Program-made: the position numbers and the translations under genes
In this document: piece by piece, positions 47,334-57,511 of the stretch
Position numbering within the stretch: position 1 is the stretch's first letter
Layout of the letters: every line of letters begins with the position of its first letter
Notes under the pieces: model-generated
What the model was told of the DNA's origin: nothing
What the model saw: the letters and a program-made list of their open reading frames with translations, nothing else
Databases searched by the model: none
DNA from: Acidovorax delafieldii
Lineage (GTDB): Bacteria; Pseudomonadota; Gammaproteobacteria; Burkholderiales; Burkholderiaceae_C
Length of the DNA stretch: 64,000 nt
Reading direction: 5' to 3'
Assembly (NCBI GenBank): GCA_002377855.1
Contig: DFQQ01000010.1
Coordinates: 1-64,000, forward strand

Positions 47334-47377
47334 CCCATAAAAAAAGCCAACCGCGTCGGGTTGGCTTTTTTTATGGG
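47334..47377. terminator. Strong bidirectional intrinsic terminator
   Basis: A perfect 19 bp palindrome: CCCATAAAAAAAGCCAACC, loop GCGTCG, then its complement ending in a run of seven T and ATGGG. A and T tracts on both sides let it serve both the small basic gene (+) and the sensor kinase (-). Confidence 0.95.
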
Positions 47378-47425
47378 CGCAGAGCAGCACTGAACGGAGA
47401 AGCCCTCCCAGCCAACAGGCGCAGG

Positions 47426-49960
<2,535 letters not shown>

Positions 49961-49962
49961 GT

Positions 49963-50757
49963 CTACCGCACCACGATGGGCGTCAGCCCGTAGTTGCCTG
50001 CCGCACGCTCCAGCCGTCCGTCTTTTTTGATGCGCGCGACAAAATCATCGACCGTGGCCAACCACTTGGCGTCGCCCGGTTTGACGGCATAGGCGTAAGG
50101 CATGACAGAAAAAGGATCGCTGGGTGCGATCAACCGCGCCCAGTCGGCGTTGTCCAGCAGGCGGCGGCTGTACGGGTAGTCGGTCATGAACACATCCACC
50201 CGCCCTGCCACCAGCTCACGTTCTCGCGTGGAGGGGAGTTTTACCCGCACCAGTTGCGCGTGCTTCAGGCGCTGCTCCATCACGGGCTCCATGAAAGTGC
50301 CAGCCTGCACGGCCACCAGCACACCGGGCTTGTCTATGTCAGACCATTGGCGAACCACCTGATTGCTTTTGGTCGTGATGCCGTAGATGTCGCTGCGCAG
50401 GTACGGCTGGGTGAAGCGCAACTTCTCCGCACGCTGCTCGGTCACACCGACAGCGAACATCGCAACATCACACCGGTCCCCCACGAGATCACCCACCAAA
50501 GCGGGGAAGGAAGAGTCGACATACTCCACACGCACTTTCAAGTCTGCAGCCAGTTCGGCAGAGAGCTCGATGTCGATCCCCGTCAACTCATGGGTTCGCA
50601 CATGGCGGTAGGTGACCCCGTAATACTCAGGCCAGATGCACACCCGCACAGCCCCGCTGGCGCGCACCCTGTCAAAGACCGATTGCGCTTGCGCAGCACC
50701 CAACACCATCAGCCCACACGCAGCCACTGCGATGCGCGCCCACAATGAAGAAACCAT
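49963..50757 (-). CDS. Periplasmic solute-binding protein (family 3) in a kinase operon
   Basis: A product of 264 residues with a Sec signal (ARIAVAACGLMVLGAAQAQ) and the family-3 amino-acid-binding fold: GAVRVCIWPEYYG, ELTGIDIELSAELAADL, CDVAMFAVGVTEQRAE and VFMTDYPYSRRLLD. No permease or ATPase gene is near, so it is likely a sensor component rather than a transporter part. The ATG at 50757 was chosen because the signal peptide follows it and a purine-rich ribosome site (AGAGGGGGG) precedes it; the longer frame to 50850 would bury the signal. Stop and kinase start are 2 bp apart. Confidence 0.88.
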   Translation of the reverse strand: MVSSLWARIAVAACGLMVLGAAQAQSVFDRVRASGAVRVCIWPEYYGVTYRHVRTHELTGIDIELSAELAADLKVRVEYVDSSFPALVGDLVGDRCDVAMFAVGVTEQRAEKLRFTQPYLRSDIYGITTKSNQVVRQWSDIDKPGVLVAVQAGTFMEPVMEQRLKHAQLVRVKLPSTRERELVAGRVDVFMTDYPYSRRLLDNADWARLIAPSDPFSVMPYAYAVKPGDAKWLATVDDFVARIKKDGRLERAAGNYGLTPIVVR

Positions 50758-50871
50758 GGGACCCCCCTCTAAAGGCACAGACGCGTGCTCAAGAACGGCG
50801 GGCAGATGCGCAACGGGTTCGTTTGAGCAGCCACGTGGCGCTGTACACACACAGCAAGGTGGCGATGAAGG

Positions 50872-51243
50872 TCATACCGCAGCCTCCATGCGATAGATGG
50901 TTTCAAGCACTTGCAAAGTGCTGAAAGGCTTCATCAAATAATCGTCAGCTCCGGCTGCCAAGCCGGCTTCTTTGTCACCAGCCTGCACGCGGGCTGTCAG
51001 CAAGATGACTTTCGTGAACCGGGTCGCGTGATCAGCTTTGATCTGGCGGCATACTTCCAGCCCATTCAGGGTGCCGGGCATCATGATGTCGAGCAGCACA
51101 ATGTCGGGGCAGATTTCCCGACACAGGGCCAGCCCGGCGTCACCTGTAGAGGCCTCATGGATTTCGAAGTCATCGAATTCCAGCGTCATTTTCAGCAACT
51201 TGCGAATGTCGGCATGGTCTTCAACAATCAGGATCTTTTTCAT
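50872..51243 (-). CDS. Single-domain response regulator (CheY-like)
   Basis: A receiver-only protein of 123 residues. The acidic pair is in ILIVEDHAD, the phospho-acceptor is Asp52 in IVLLDIMMPG, Thr is in VILLTARV and Lys in YLMKPFS. With no output domain, it probably relays phosphate or binds a partner, in the manner of CheY or Spo0F. It is the first gene of the receiver - binding protein - kinase operon; 114 bp separate it from the next gene. It is divergent from the HTH-receiver gene across a 151 bp intergenic region. Confidence 0.92.
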   Translation of the reverse strand: MKKILIVEDHADIRKLLKMTLEFDDFEIHEASTGDAGLALCREICPDIVLLDIMMPGTLNGLEVCRQIKADHATRFTKVILLTARVQAGDKEAGLAAGADDYLMKPFSTLQVLETIYRMEAAV

Positions 51244-51334
51244 GGCATGCCTTTGAAGGAGGTAGGGAAACCCAGCGTTGCGATGCGCCTGCTGGACCGC
51301 CTCCGCTTACTTGGTATGAGCAAATCATATCAAT

Positions 51335-51349
51335 CATTTGTATCAAATG
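51335..51349. promoter_or_regulatory. Candidate operator palindrome in a divergent promoter region
   Basis: A perfect palindrome CATTTG-TAT-CAAATG. It is preceded at 51321 by CAAATCATAT, giving a second overlapping CAAAT...ATTTG symmetry. This is the most AT-rich part of the 151 bp between the receiver gene and the HTH-receiver gene. It could be the binding site of the HTH-receiver protein (autoregulation), which is only a guess from position. Confidence 0.4.
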
Positions 51350-51394
51350 CAAGTCCTTTTGCCCTGCGTAAAAAAAGAGGAAAATGCGCAACTC

Positions 51395-52054
51395 ATGAAA
51401 TCTGAAAAAACACCTCCCGCCTCGTTGGTCCAAGATCACTACACCACATTGGAAGTGGCGAGCATGCTGGGGCTTGCTGTTCGTTCGGTGCAGTTGATGG
51501 TCGATCGCAATGAACTGGAGGCATGGAAAACTCCTGGTGGCCATCGGCGCATTTCCAGGACATCCGTGGAACAGTGGATCAATGCACGCACCGGCGCTGG
51601 AGCCAAGCCTTCACAACAGGCCACCGGCGGCAGTGCTGCGGCCTCAGGAGCTGCTTCGGCACGCAGCCGCGGCGCCGCGCAGATTTTGCTGATCGAAGAC
51701 TCCATTCACTTTCAAAACCTGGTGACGCTGCTGGTAAACCAGCACTTCCCAGGCGCTGTCCTGCACACTGCGAGCGACGGCATCACGGGCCTGGCCATGT
51801 ACGGTCAGATCCAACCCGACATTCTGATCGTGGACATCTTGCTTCCCGGGATCGACGGAGCAACGCTCATCACCACGCTGCGCTCACATCCACAGTTCGC
51901 CCGCAGTCGCCTGATTGTGGTGACTTCGTTGGACGAAACGCAGCGCGAACCGTACGCCTTCGCATTGCAGGGCGTAACCGTGATCCACAAGCCCCAGCTC
52001 GTTGCAGAGCTGCCAGGCATACTTGCTCAGTCATTGCCCGCCAAAGCCGCATGA
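51395..52054 (+). CDS. HTH (excisionase/MerR-like) - receiver protein
   Basis: A product of 219 residues with an unusual order: an N-terminal helix-turn-helix of the BldC/excisionase type (TTLEVASMLGLAVRSVQLM, then AWKTPGGHRRI) at about 15-70, an Ala/Gly linker, then a receiver domain at about 95-215 with IEDSIHF, phospho-Asp in ILIVDILLPGIDG and Lys in VIHKPQ. DNA binding before the receiver is the reverse of most response regulators. ATG 51395 was preferred over 51347 or TTG 51338 by domain position and a GAGGAAAA stretch upstream. It overlaps the next gene by ATGA. Confidence 0.85.
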   Translation: MKSEKTPPASLVQDHYTTLEVASMLGLAVRSVQLMVDRNELEAWKTPGGHRRISRTSVEQWINARTGAGAKPSQQATGGSAAASGAASARSRGAAQILLIEDSIHFQNLVTLLVNQHFPGAVLHTASDGITGLAMYGQIQPDILIVDILLPGIDGATLITTLRSHPQFARSRLIVVTSLDETQREPYAFALQGVTVIHKPQLVAELPGILAQSLPAKAA

Positions 52055-52815
52055 CTTCCTCCGCAGCCCCTTGTGTACTGCTGGTAGAGGACGATTCATC
52101 CATCGCACGTTTCGTGTCGATGGCCCTCGACCAGCTGCCGATTGAGTTGCTCACCTGCACCACTGTGCCTGCAGCCCTTGCCCTGCTTCAGCATCGTGAC
52201 GTCAAGCTGGTGATCACCGACCTGATGCTTCCAGGTGAATCGGGTATCTCGCTGGTGCAACGCATGGCTGCGGACCCGGGATTGCGGCGAGACACACTGG
52301 TCGCGGTCTTCAGTGCGGGCCTGACCCCCGCTGTGAAGGAGCAACTGCAAGGCCTGGACCTGTGGCGCGTGCTTTCCAAACCCATTGCAGTGCAAGAACT
52401 GGAGGCCTGCGTGCAGGACGCGCTTGCGTTGCGCGCTCCTGCCTCCGCCGCAACGTCCGCAGCCCCCGTGGACGTATCCGGTGCTGAGCCCTCAACCTCC
52501 TCGCCCAACAGCGCGGCGGATGCGCTGGCCATCGCCACCCACTTTGGTGGCGACGCCCATCTGTTCACCACATACCGGGCCGCATGCCTCCAGCAATTTG
52601 CGGCGGACGTGCAAACAGGTGATGCAGCCGCGCAAGCCGCAGACTGGGGCGCCTTGCGCCGACTGGCCCACAGCCTGGCCACTGTGCTTTTGACGTTGGG
52701 CAGGCCCGATGACAGCTTGATGGCCCGGGCGCTTGAAGATGCGGCTGCCATCAATGACGCCTCGGCCTGCCGCAGTGGCTGGGACCGACTGCGCCAACGC
52801 TTGGCACAGCCCTGA
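52051..52815 (+). CDS. Receiver-HPt phosphorelay protein
   Basis: A product of 254 residues. A receiver domain covers 1-125 with LVEDDSS, phospho-Asp in LVITDLMLPGESG and Lys in VLSKPIA. A proline- and alanine-rich linker leads to a C-terminal helical domain (about 160-254) resembling HPt, with the candidate phospho-His in RRLAHSLATVLLTLG. It is coupled to the HTH-receiver gene by ATGA. Together with the divergent kinase and receiver it supplies all the parts of a multistep phosphorelay: His, Asp, His, Asp. The wiring is inferred. Confidence 0.85.
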   Translation: MTSSAAPCVLLVEDDSSIARFVSMALDQLPIELLTCTTVPAALALLQHRDVKLVITDLMLPGESGISLVQRMAADPGLRRDTLVAVFSAGLTPAVKEQLQGLDLWRVLSKPIAVQELEACVQDALALRAPASAATSAAPVDVSGAEPSTSSPNSAADALAIATHFGGDAHLFTTYRAACLQQFAADVQTGDAAAQAADWGALRRLAHSLATVLLTLGRPDDSLMARALEDAAAINDASACRSGWDRLRQRLAQP

Positions 52816-52981
52816 TCGCTGGCGGCTGCAGCCGCCCAGGCCTTACGGCGCAACCCAGGCGCGCCGATACCTGCATTGTCGGCCCACCCCTCGCACATGG
52901 CCGGGCACGAGGGGCCCCTGCCCCAAGATGGCTTCCCCGCAGCGGTGACCACGCGCAGTGCAAACCTGTTCAAATGGCGCC

Positions 52982-53671
52982 ATGATCACCGTCCACCACC
53001 TTGAGACCTCGCGCTCCCAACGCATCCTGTGGCTTCTGGAAGAGCTGGGGCTGCCTTATGAACTCAAGATCTACCAGCGTGACAAGCGCACCAAGCTGGC
53101 TCCGCCCGAGCTGAAAAAGATCCACCCTCTCGGAAAATCGCCAGTGATCACCGATGGCCAGATCGTGGTGGCTGAGTCGGGAGCGATCATTGAATACTTG
53201 GTCGAGACCCATGCTGCACAGGCCACCGAGGAACTGGCGCACATTGCGCCCGCCGTTGGGACCCCCGAACACCGGCAGTGCCGGTTCTGGATGCACTATG
53301 CAGAGGGATCGCTGATGAACTGGCTGGTGATGAAGCTTGTGTTCACCAGCATCCCCAAGCAGCCCATGCCCTTTTTTGTGCGCCCTGTCGCCAAAGCGCT
53401 GTGCGCCACGGTGCAGAACAAGCTGATTGACCCCAACGTGGACACGGCGCTCGACTTCATGGAAGAACATCTGGCGCAGAACACCTGGTTCGCGGGCGAG
53501 CACATCACAATGGCCGATTTTCAGATGAGCTTTGCAGTGGAGGCAGCGCTTTCGCGTGCCACGCCAGGAAAGCCCCGCCCTCACCTGCTGGCCTACCAGC
53601 AGCGGATGCAAGCGCGCCCGGCCTACCAACGCGGTGTAGCCAAAGGCGGTCCGGTTGTGATGTCCGCCTGA
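52982..53671 (+). CDS. Glutathione S-transferase family protein
   Basis: A product of 229 residues. The thioredoxin-like N-terminal domain has TVHHLETSRSQRILWLLEEL, the cis-Pro region PLGKSPVITDG and the glutathione-contact VAESGAIIEYL. The all-helical C-terminal domain has WFAGEHITMADFQMSFAVE. It resembles bacterial GSTs of the beta/theta-like groups. The ATG at 52982 begins just before the first strand; an in-frame start at 52958 would add eight residues. It is monocistronic, convergent with the xdhC relic. Its physiological substrate is unknown. Confidence 0.92.
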   Translation: MITVHHLETSRSQRILWLLEELGLPYELKIYQRDKRTKLAPPELKKIHPLGKSPVITDGQIVVAESGAIIEYLVETHAAQATEELAHIAPAVGTPEHRQCRFWMHYAEGSLMNWLVMKLVFTSIPKQPMPFFVRPVAKALCATVQNKLIDPNVDTALDFMEEHLAQNTWFAGEHITMADFQMSFAVEAALSRATPGKPRPHLLAYQQRMQARPAYQRGVAKGGPVVMSA

Positions 53672-53722
53672 GCTGGGCGTTAAAAACGCAGCCCGACAAT
53701 CTTCTGAGAAGGCGAAACACGG

Positions 53723-54362
53723 CTAAGCCTGCCGCACCCCGCAAACCAACGCATTCTCTGCGTTGTGCAGGACTTCTCGTTCATTCTTGGCCTGCGCCAC
53801 GGCCATGTCGCGCGGCAGGGTGACAGCGTTTTTTACCGCCAGGATCTCGGCCATGACGCTCAAAGCGATTTCGGGCGGGGTTTTGCTGCCGATATAAATC
53901 CCAATGGGACCACGCAAGCGCCGCAGGCTCTCCTCGGTTCTGGCCAAAGTGCTCCATCAAGCGCATGTGGCGTGCTTCGTTGCGTGATCCGATTCAGCCG
54001 ATGTAGAAGGCGTCAGGCAGCAATTCCAGCGTGCCCCCGCAAGGCAGGCCAAACCGGTGCGCCTCGCCCGCAGTCACTCCATATTGACAAACGTGGGTGG
54101 GCCGCTGGGCATGGCACGGGCAGCCCAGGCAGCGGTTTGGCCTGCTGGGCGTACGCCTGTGTGTGCCGGTCGATCAAGTCATCTTCAATACAGCCGCCAG
54201 AGACCGGCCCGACCACGGCTCCCGCCTCACACAGCGCCATGATGGACCCTACGGGGCGCGGAAGAGCCCCACGCACGCACCGCAGTGGCCAGCAGCACGC
54301 CGCCGCCCCGCTGCGCGCCAGCCCAGCAAGGTGCGCAGCACTGTCACGTCCAGGTTTTCCAT
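53723..54362 (-). pseudogene. Decayed xdhC-like gene (molybdenum cofactor chaperone)
   Basis: XdhC-family pieces lie in order on the - strand but in different frames. They are MENLDVTVLRTLLGWRAAG (from the ATG at 54362); PRPVGSIMALCEAGAVVG and VSGGCIEDDLIDR; QYGVTAGEAHRFGLPCGGTLELL in a third frame; a stop; RHMRLMEHFGQN; and RLRGPIGIYIGSKTPPEIAL with VMAEILAV. At least three frameshifts, a stop and an internal deletion (the remnant is about 210 codons against 300 or more) make it non-functional. Intact XdhC binds Mo cofactor for xanthine dehydrogenase or related enzymes; no such enzyme gene is nearby. Confidence 0.85.
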
Positions 54363-54402
54363 GGGTCTTTTCCGGTTTGGTGGACAGCCGGCGCAGCGGC
54401 TA

Positions 54403-54612
54403 TCACAGCATCCACGCCAACATGGCCAGCCCGATCGCTGCGGCAGCGGCTCCAGCCCACACAGGCATACAGCCCGCACCTGCTCCCTCTGCTGAAGGGC
54501 TTGCGGCGCGCAATGCGTCCGGCTGCGTGGGGATGTCAAGCATCACAGTATCTTGGACCAGAGGGTCTTGGATTTCGGTGTCTGCAGCTTCTCGGGGGTA
54601 TCGGCGTTGCAT
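54403..54612 (-). CDS. Hypothetical 69-residue protein with C-terminal membrane helix
   Basis: A short frame reading MQRRYPREAADTEIQDPLVQ... and ending in one hydrophobic helix (VWAGAAAAAIGLAMLAWML), which suggests a tail-anchored membrane protein. I do not recognise a family. It lies just upstream of the xdhC relic on the same strand. The longer frame from 54672 is partly repeat sequence. The evidence is limited to an open frame with a sensible hydrophobic end, so it may be spurious. Confidence 0.35.
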   Translation of the reverse strand: MQRRYPREAADTEIQDPLVQDTVMLDIPTQPDALRAASPSAEGAGAGCMPVWAGAAAAAIGLAMLAWML

Positions 54613-54639
54613 CTCGTTGTGTGAACAGAATTTGATGAA

Positions 54640-54700
54640 AAATAGCCACTGCGCTTGAATACAAAGCGCCACAAGCTATCAAATTAATAGCAAATACCTT
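54640..54700 (-). repeat. Dispersed palindromic repeat, copy 7 (after modE)
   Basis: AATAGCCACTGCGCTTGAATACAAAGCGCCACAAGCTATCAAATTAATAGC in two parts: the GCGCTT/AAGCGC stem and the AGCTATCAAATTAATAGC palindrome. One of the best-preserved copies. Confidence 0.8.
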
Positions 54701-54718
54701 TAAAAAAGCGAGAAGGCC

Positions 54719-55600
54719 TCACCCATCCGACAGCGCCAGAACCACCGCTGTGTCGTCTACCGTCAACACCACCTTGCTGCCGGCACGCAGGCCGCTGGCC
54801 GGGGCAGCAAAGCCCACCATCTGCAAGCCCGTGGCGCGCGCGCCCATCATCAGCTCTGCCGCCACTTCGTCGCCCAGATCACCCCGCGCCACACGCACGG
54901 CTTTGGCGGGCAGGCAGTGGGTTCCTCCCATCCCGAGACTGGCTGGCGGTGACGGGGCGTCACGGTGCGCCCCGGCCCAGGCTCCAACGGGCGCCGCACG
55001 CTCGACCCGCACCGCTGTGGCCTTGCACAGGGCCTGCACCATCAAGCCCGGTTGCAGGCCCAGCAACTCAGCGCTTTCCCGTGTGATGCGCGATGCGAGA
55101 AAACTGGCCTCATCTTCCCCAGGGGTCAACAACCCTGGCCCCTGCCCAACACTGCCGGCCGCGGCGGCCAAGCCCAGATGTACCACGACAATGGGCCCGT
55201 GCGCATGCAGCCGCTGCACTACGCAGGGCCACTGATTGCGCATGCTGGTACGCACTGCCAGGCGGGCAACGGCAGAACCGGTGCCGGCCGCCGTCTGCCA
55301 CCGCGACAGCACGGCCCCGCGGGCCTGGGCCATGGCCTGTGCCGCCGCCAGCAACTGCTGTCCTGCTTCGGTCAGCACCGCGCCGCCGCCGCCTGCACCG
55401 CCCACTGCACGCTTGACCAAGGGCGTGCCAGCCAGATTCGTCAGCGTGTCCACGGCTTGCCAAGCGGCCTTGTAGCTCACGCCCACAGCCCGCGCGGCCT
55501 GGGAGATGGAGCCGCCTTCACCGATCTGGCGCAGGATGTCAATGCGCTTGTCAGCCAGGGCATGGCCCAGTGCGCCAGAGAGAGAAAGGGATTCGGGCAT
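54719..55600 (-). CDS. modE: Molybdate-responsive regulator ModE
   Basis: A product of 293 residues. The N-terminal winged HTH (DILRQIGEGGSISQAARAV, GVSYKAAWQAVDTL) is followed by a glycine-rich wing. Two molybdate-binding Mop/TOBE repeats follow (around 130-200 and 225-290: SARI/SRITRESAELLGLQPG-type and AVRVARGDLGDEVAAELMMG). ModE with molybdate bound represses modABC. It is divergent from modA across 354 bp that hold a ModE-like palindrome at 55915-55939. It is somewhat longer than the 262-residue E. coli protein because of an extended inter-Mop linker. Confidence 0.92.
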   Translation of the reverse strand: MPESLSLSGALGHALADKRIDILRQIGEGGSISQAARAVGVSYKAAWQAVDTLTNLAGTPLVKRAVGGAGGGGAVLTEAGQQLLAAAQAMAQARGAVLSRWQTAAGTGSAVARLAVRTSMRNQWPCVVQRLHAHGPIVVVHLGLAAAAGSVGQGPGLLTPGEDEASFLASRITRESAELLGLQPGLMVQALCKATAVRVERAAPVGAWAGAHRDAPSPPASLGMGGTHCLPAKAVRVARGDLGDEVAAELMMGARATGLQMVGFAAPASGLRAGSKVVLTVDDTAVVLALSDG

Positions 55601-55914
55601 AACGAAAAATCAAGCAGCAGACGGTAAACGGCGAATAGAAGCAAAGGCAAGGGCGAAGGTAAAAGTGGCACCACGCAAGGCCGCGCATGTCACAGCCTGG
55701 CCAGGGTCCCGCCGGGCGCTTGCCCCCCAAGACGCCATCCCGGCAGGGCCGCAGCGCTGGCAATGCCGGCCCCCCAACACGCGCCTGCGCCATCACAACC
55801 CTTGCCCAAACCCGGCGCAAGTATTCCACGGCTTGCCTCGCCGGCGTGGCCCGCGCCGCTGGGCGATTGCTAGCGGCACGGCCCGAAGCGACGGCAGAGA
55901 ACTTGCCTATACTT

Positions 55915-55939
55915 GCGCTATTCCATTTTTGAATAACGC
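55915..55939. promoter_or_regulatory. Candidate ModE operator upstream of modA
   Basis: An inverted repeat GCGCTATTC-CATTTTT-GAATAACGC, nine-base arms with one mismatch and a 7-base spacer, ending 15 bp before the modA ATG (55955). It resembles the E. coli ModE box in having TAT..ATA-type arms ending in CG. The rest of the 354 bp modE-modA gap shows only an alternating A/G-rich stretch near 55620-55680 and no gene. Confidence 0.6.
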
Positions 55940-55954
55940 CTCGCGTTGACTTCC

Positions 55955-56749
55955 ATGACTCCGCCCACCTCCCAGATCACTCTTGCCAGGCGCCTGTTCC
56001 TGTGCGCTTTGGTCGCTATCGCTGGGATGGCGGGTGCCACAACCCGTGCCGACGAGGTCTCGGTCGCAGTGGCGTCCAACTTTACGGCTCCCATGCAGAA
56101 GATCGCGGCGGCGTTTGAGGCCGACACCGGGCACGTGGCCAAACTCTCGTTCGGCGCCACGGGCAAGTTCTACGCGCAGATCGCCAACGGAGCGCCGTTT
56201 CAGGTCTTGCTGGCGGCAGACGACACCATCCCAGCCCGGCTGGAGCGCGAGGGCAAAGCGGTAGCCCAGTCGCGCTTTACTTATGCACTGGGCGCGCTGG
56301 TGTTGTGGAGCGCCCAGCCCACCACCGTTGATGCACAAGGTGCGGTGCTGAGCACAGGCGGCTTCAAGCATCTGGCCATCGCCAATCCCAGGGTGGCGCC
56401 CTACGGCTCGGCGGCCATGCAGGTCCTGGACAAGCTGGGCGTCACCGCCGCGGTACAGCCGCGCCTGGTGCAGGGTGAAAACATTGCGCAGACGTACCAG
56501 TTTGTCTCTACGGGCAACGCCCAGCTTGGCTTTGTGGCGCTGTCCCAGGTCATGGTAGGCGGCAAGATCAGCAGCGGATCGGCCTGGCAAGTGCCCGCCC
56601 ACATGCACTCACCCATCCGCCAAGACGCAGCGCTGCTCACCTCCGGCAGGGGCAGCCCAGCGGCAGCGGCCTTGCTGCAATACCTTCAGGGCAGCAAGGC
56701 GCGCGCCATCATTCAATCGTATGGTTATGGCTTTGTCGCGCAGCCGTGA
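55955..56749 (+). CDS. modA: Molybdate ABC transporter, substrate-binding protein ModA
   Basis: Periplasmic molybdate-binding protein of 264 residues. A signal peptide (LFLCALVAIAGMAGATTRAD) precedes the mature fold beginning EVSVAVASNFTAPMQKIA; further family blocks are LSFGATGKFYAQI and GAPFQVLLAADDT, near the oxyanion-binding serines. Start: the ATG at 55955; an upstream in-frame TTG at 55946 lies in the operator-proximal leader. It is the first gene of modABC, with a gap of 78 bp to modB. It would supply molybdate for the cofactor of NarG and other molybdoenzymes. Confidence 0.95.
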   Translation: MTPPTSQITLARRLFLCALVAIAGMAGATTRADEVSVAVASNFTAPMQKIAAAFEADTGHVAKLSFGATGKFYAQIANGAPFQVLLAADDTIPARLEREGKAVAQSRFTYALGALVLWSAQPTTVDAQGAVLSTGGFKHLAIANPRVAPYGSAAMQVLDKLGVTAAVQPRLVQGENIAQTYQFVSTGNAQLGFVALSQVMVGGKISSGSAWQVPAHMHSPIRQDAALLTSGRGSPAAAALLQYLQGSKARAIIQSYGYGFVAQP

Positions 56750-56827
56750 AACGCTGTCGCTGCTTACAGCGCGGGCCTGACCCAGCCTGGCACCGCCTGC
56801 GTTTTCATCAACACTGTTCTCAACACC

Positions 56828-57508
56828 ATGCCGTTCTCTAGCGACGACCTCGCAGCCATTGGCCTCACGCTGCGGCTGGCGGGCACCACCACGGCGCTGC
56901 TGCTTGTGCTGGGCACTCCGCTGGCCTGGTGGCTGGCCCGCACGCCATCGCGCTGGCGCGGCCCCGTGTCGGCGGTGGTGGCGCTGCCCCTGGTGCTCCC
57001 TCCCACGGTCATCGGTTTTTATCTGCTCGTCACCCTGGGGCCGCAGGGGCCGTTGGGCCAGTTCACGCAGTGGCTAGGGGTAGGCACCTTGCCCTTCACT
57101 TTTTGGGGTTTGGTAGTGGGGTCTGTGATCTATTCGCTGCCCTTTGCGGTGCAGCCGTTGCAACACGCATTCGAGGCCATGGGCACCCAACCACTGGAGG
57201 CGGCTGCCACACTGGGCGCAGGGCCGATGGACCGGTTCTTCACCGTCGCGCTGCCCTTGGCACGGCCTGGCTTTCTCACTGCAGCCATTCTGAGCTTTGC
57301 GCACACGGTGGGTGAATTTGGCGTGGTACTCATGCTGGGGGGCAACATTCCAGGCGTGACACGGGTCGTGTCGGTGCAGATTTATGACCATGTGGAAGCA
57401 CTGGAGTACGCCCAGGCCCACTGGCTGGCGGGGGGCATGGTGCTGTTTTCCTTCGTGGTCCTGCTGGGCCTGAACCTTACGCGGCGCAAGGCGTCGATGG
57501 TGTCCTGA
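56828..57508 (+). CDS. modB: Molybdate ABC transporter permease ModB
   Basis: A membrane permease of 226 residues with five helices. The ABC-coupling EAA loop is visible as EAAATLGAGPMDRFFTVALP, and the helix LPLVLPPTVIGFYLL is typical of ModB. The start MPFSSDDLAAIGLTLRLAG is normal for the family. It sits 3 bp before the modC ATG, so the two are coupled. Confidence 0.96.
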   Translation: MPFSSDDLAAIGLTLRLAGTTTALLLVLGTPLAWWLARTPSRWRGPVSAVVALPLVLPPTVIGFYLLVTLGPQGPLGQFTQWLGVGTLPFTFWGLVVGSVIYSLPFAVQPLQHAFEAMGTQPLEAAATLGAGPMDRFFTVALPLARPGFLTAAILSFAHTVGEFGVVLMLGGNIPGVTRVVSVQIYDHVEALEYAQAHWLAGGMVLFSFVVLLGLNLTRRKASMVS

Positions 57509-57511
57509 GCC

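Noticed and set aside
51256..51263. A perfect ribosome-binding sequence AAGGAGGT on the + strand
   Set aside because: No start codon lies at a proper distance; the 40-codon frame at 51283 is 19 bases away and encodes nothing recognisable.
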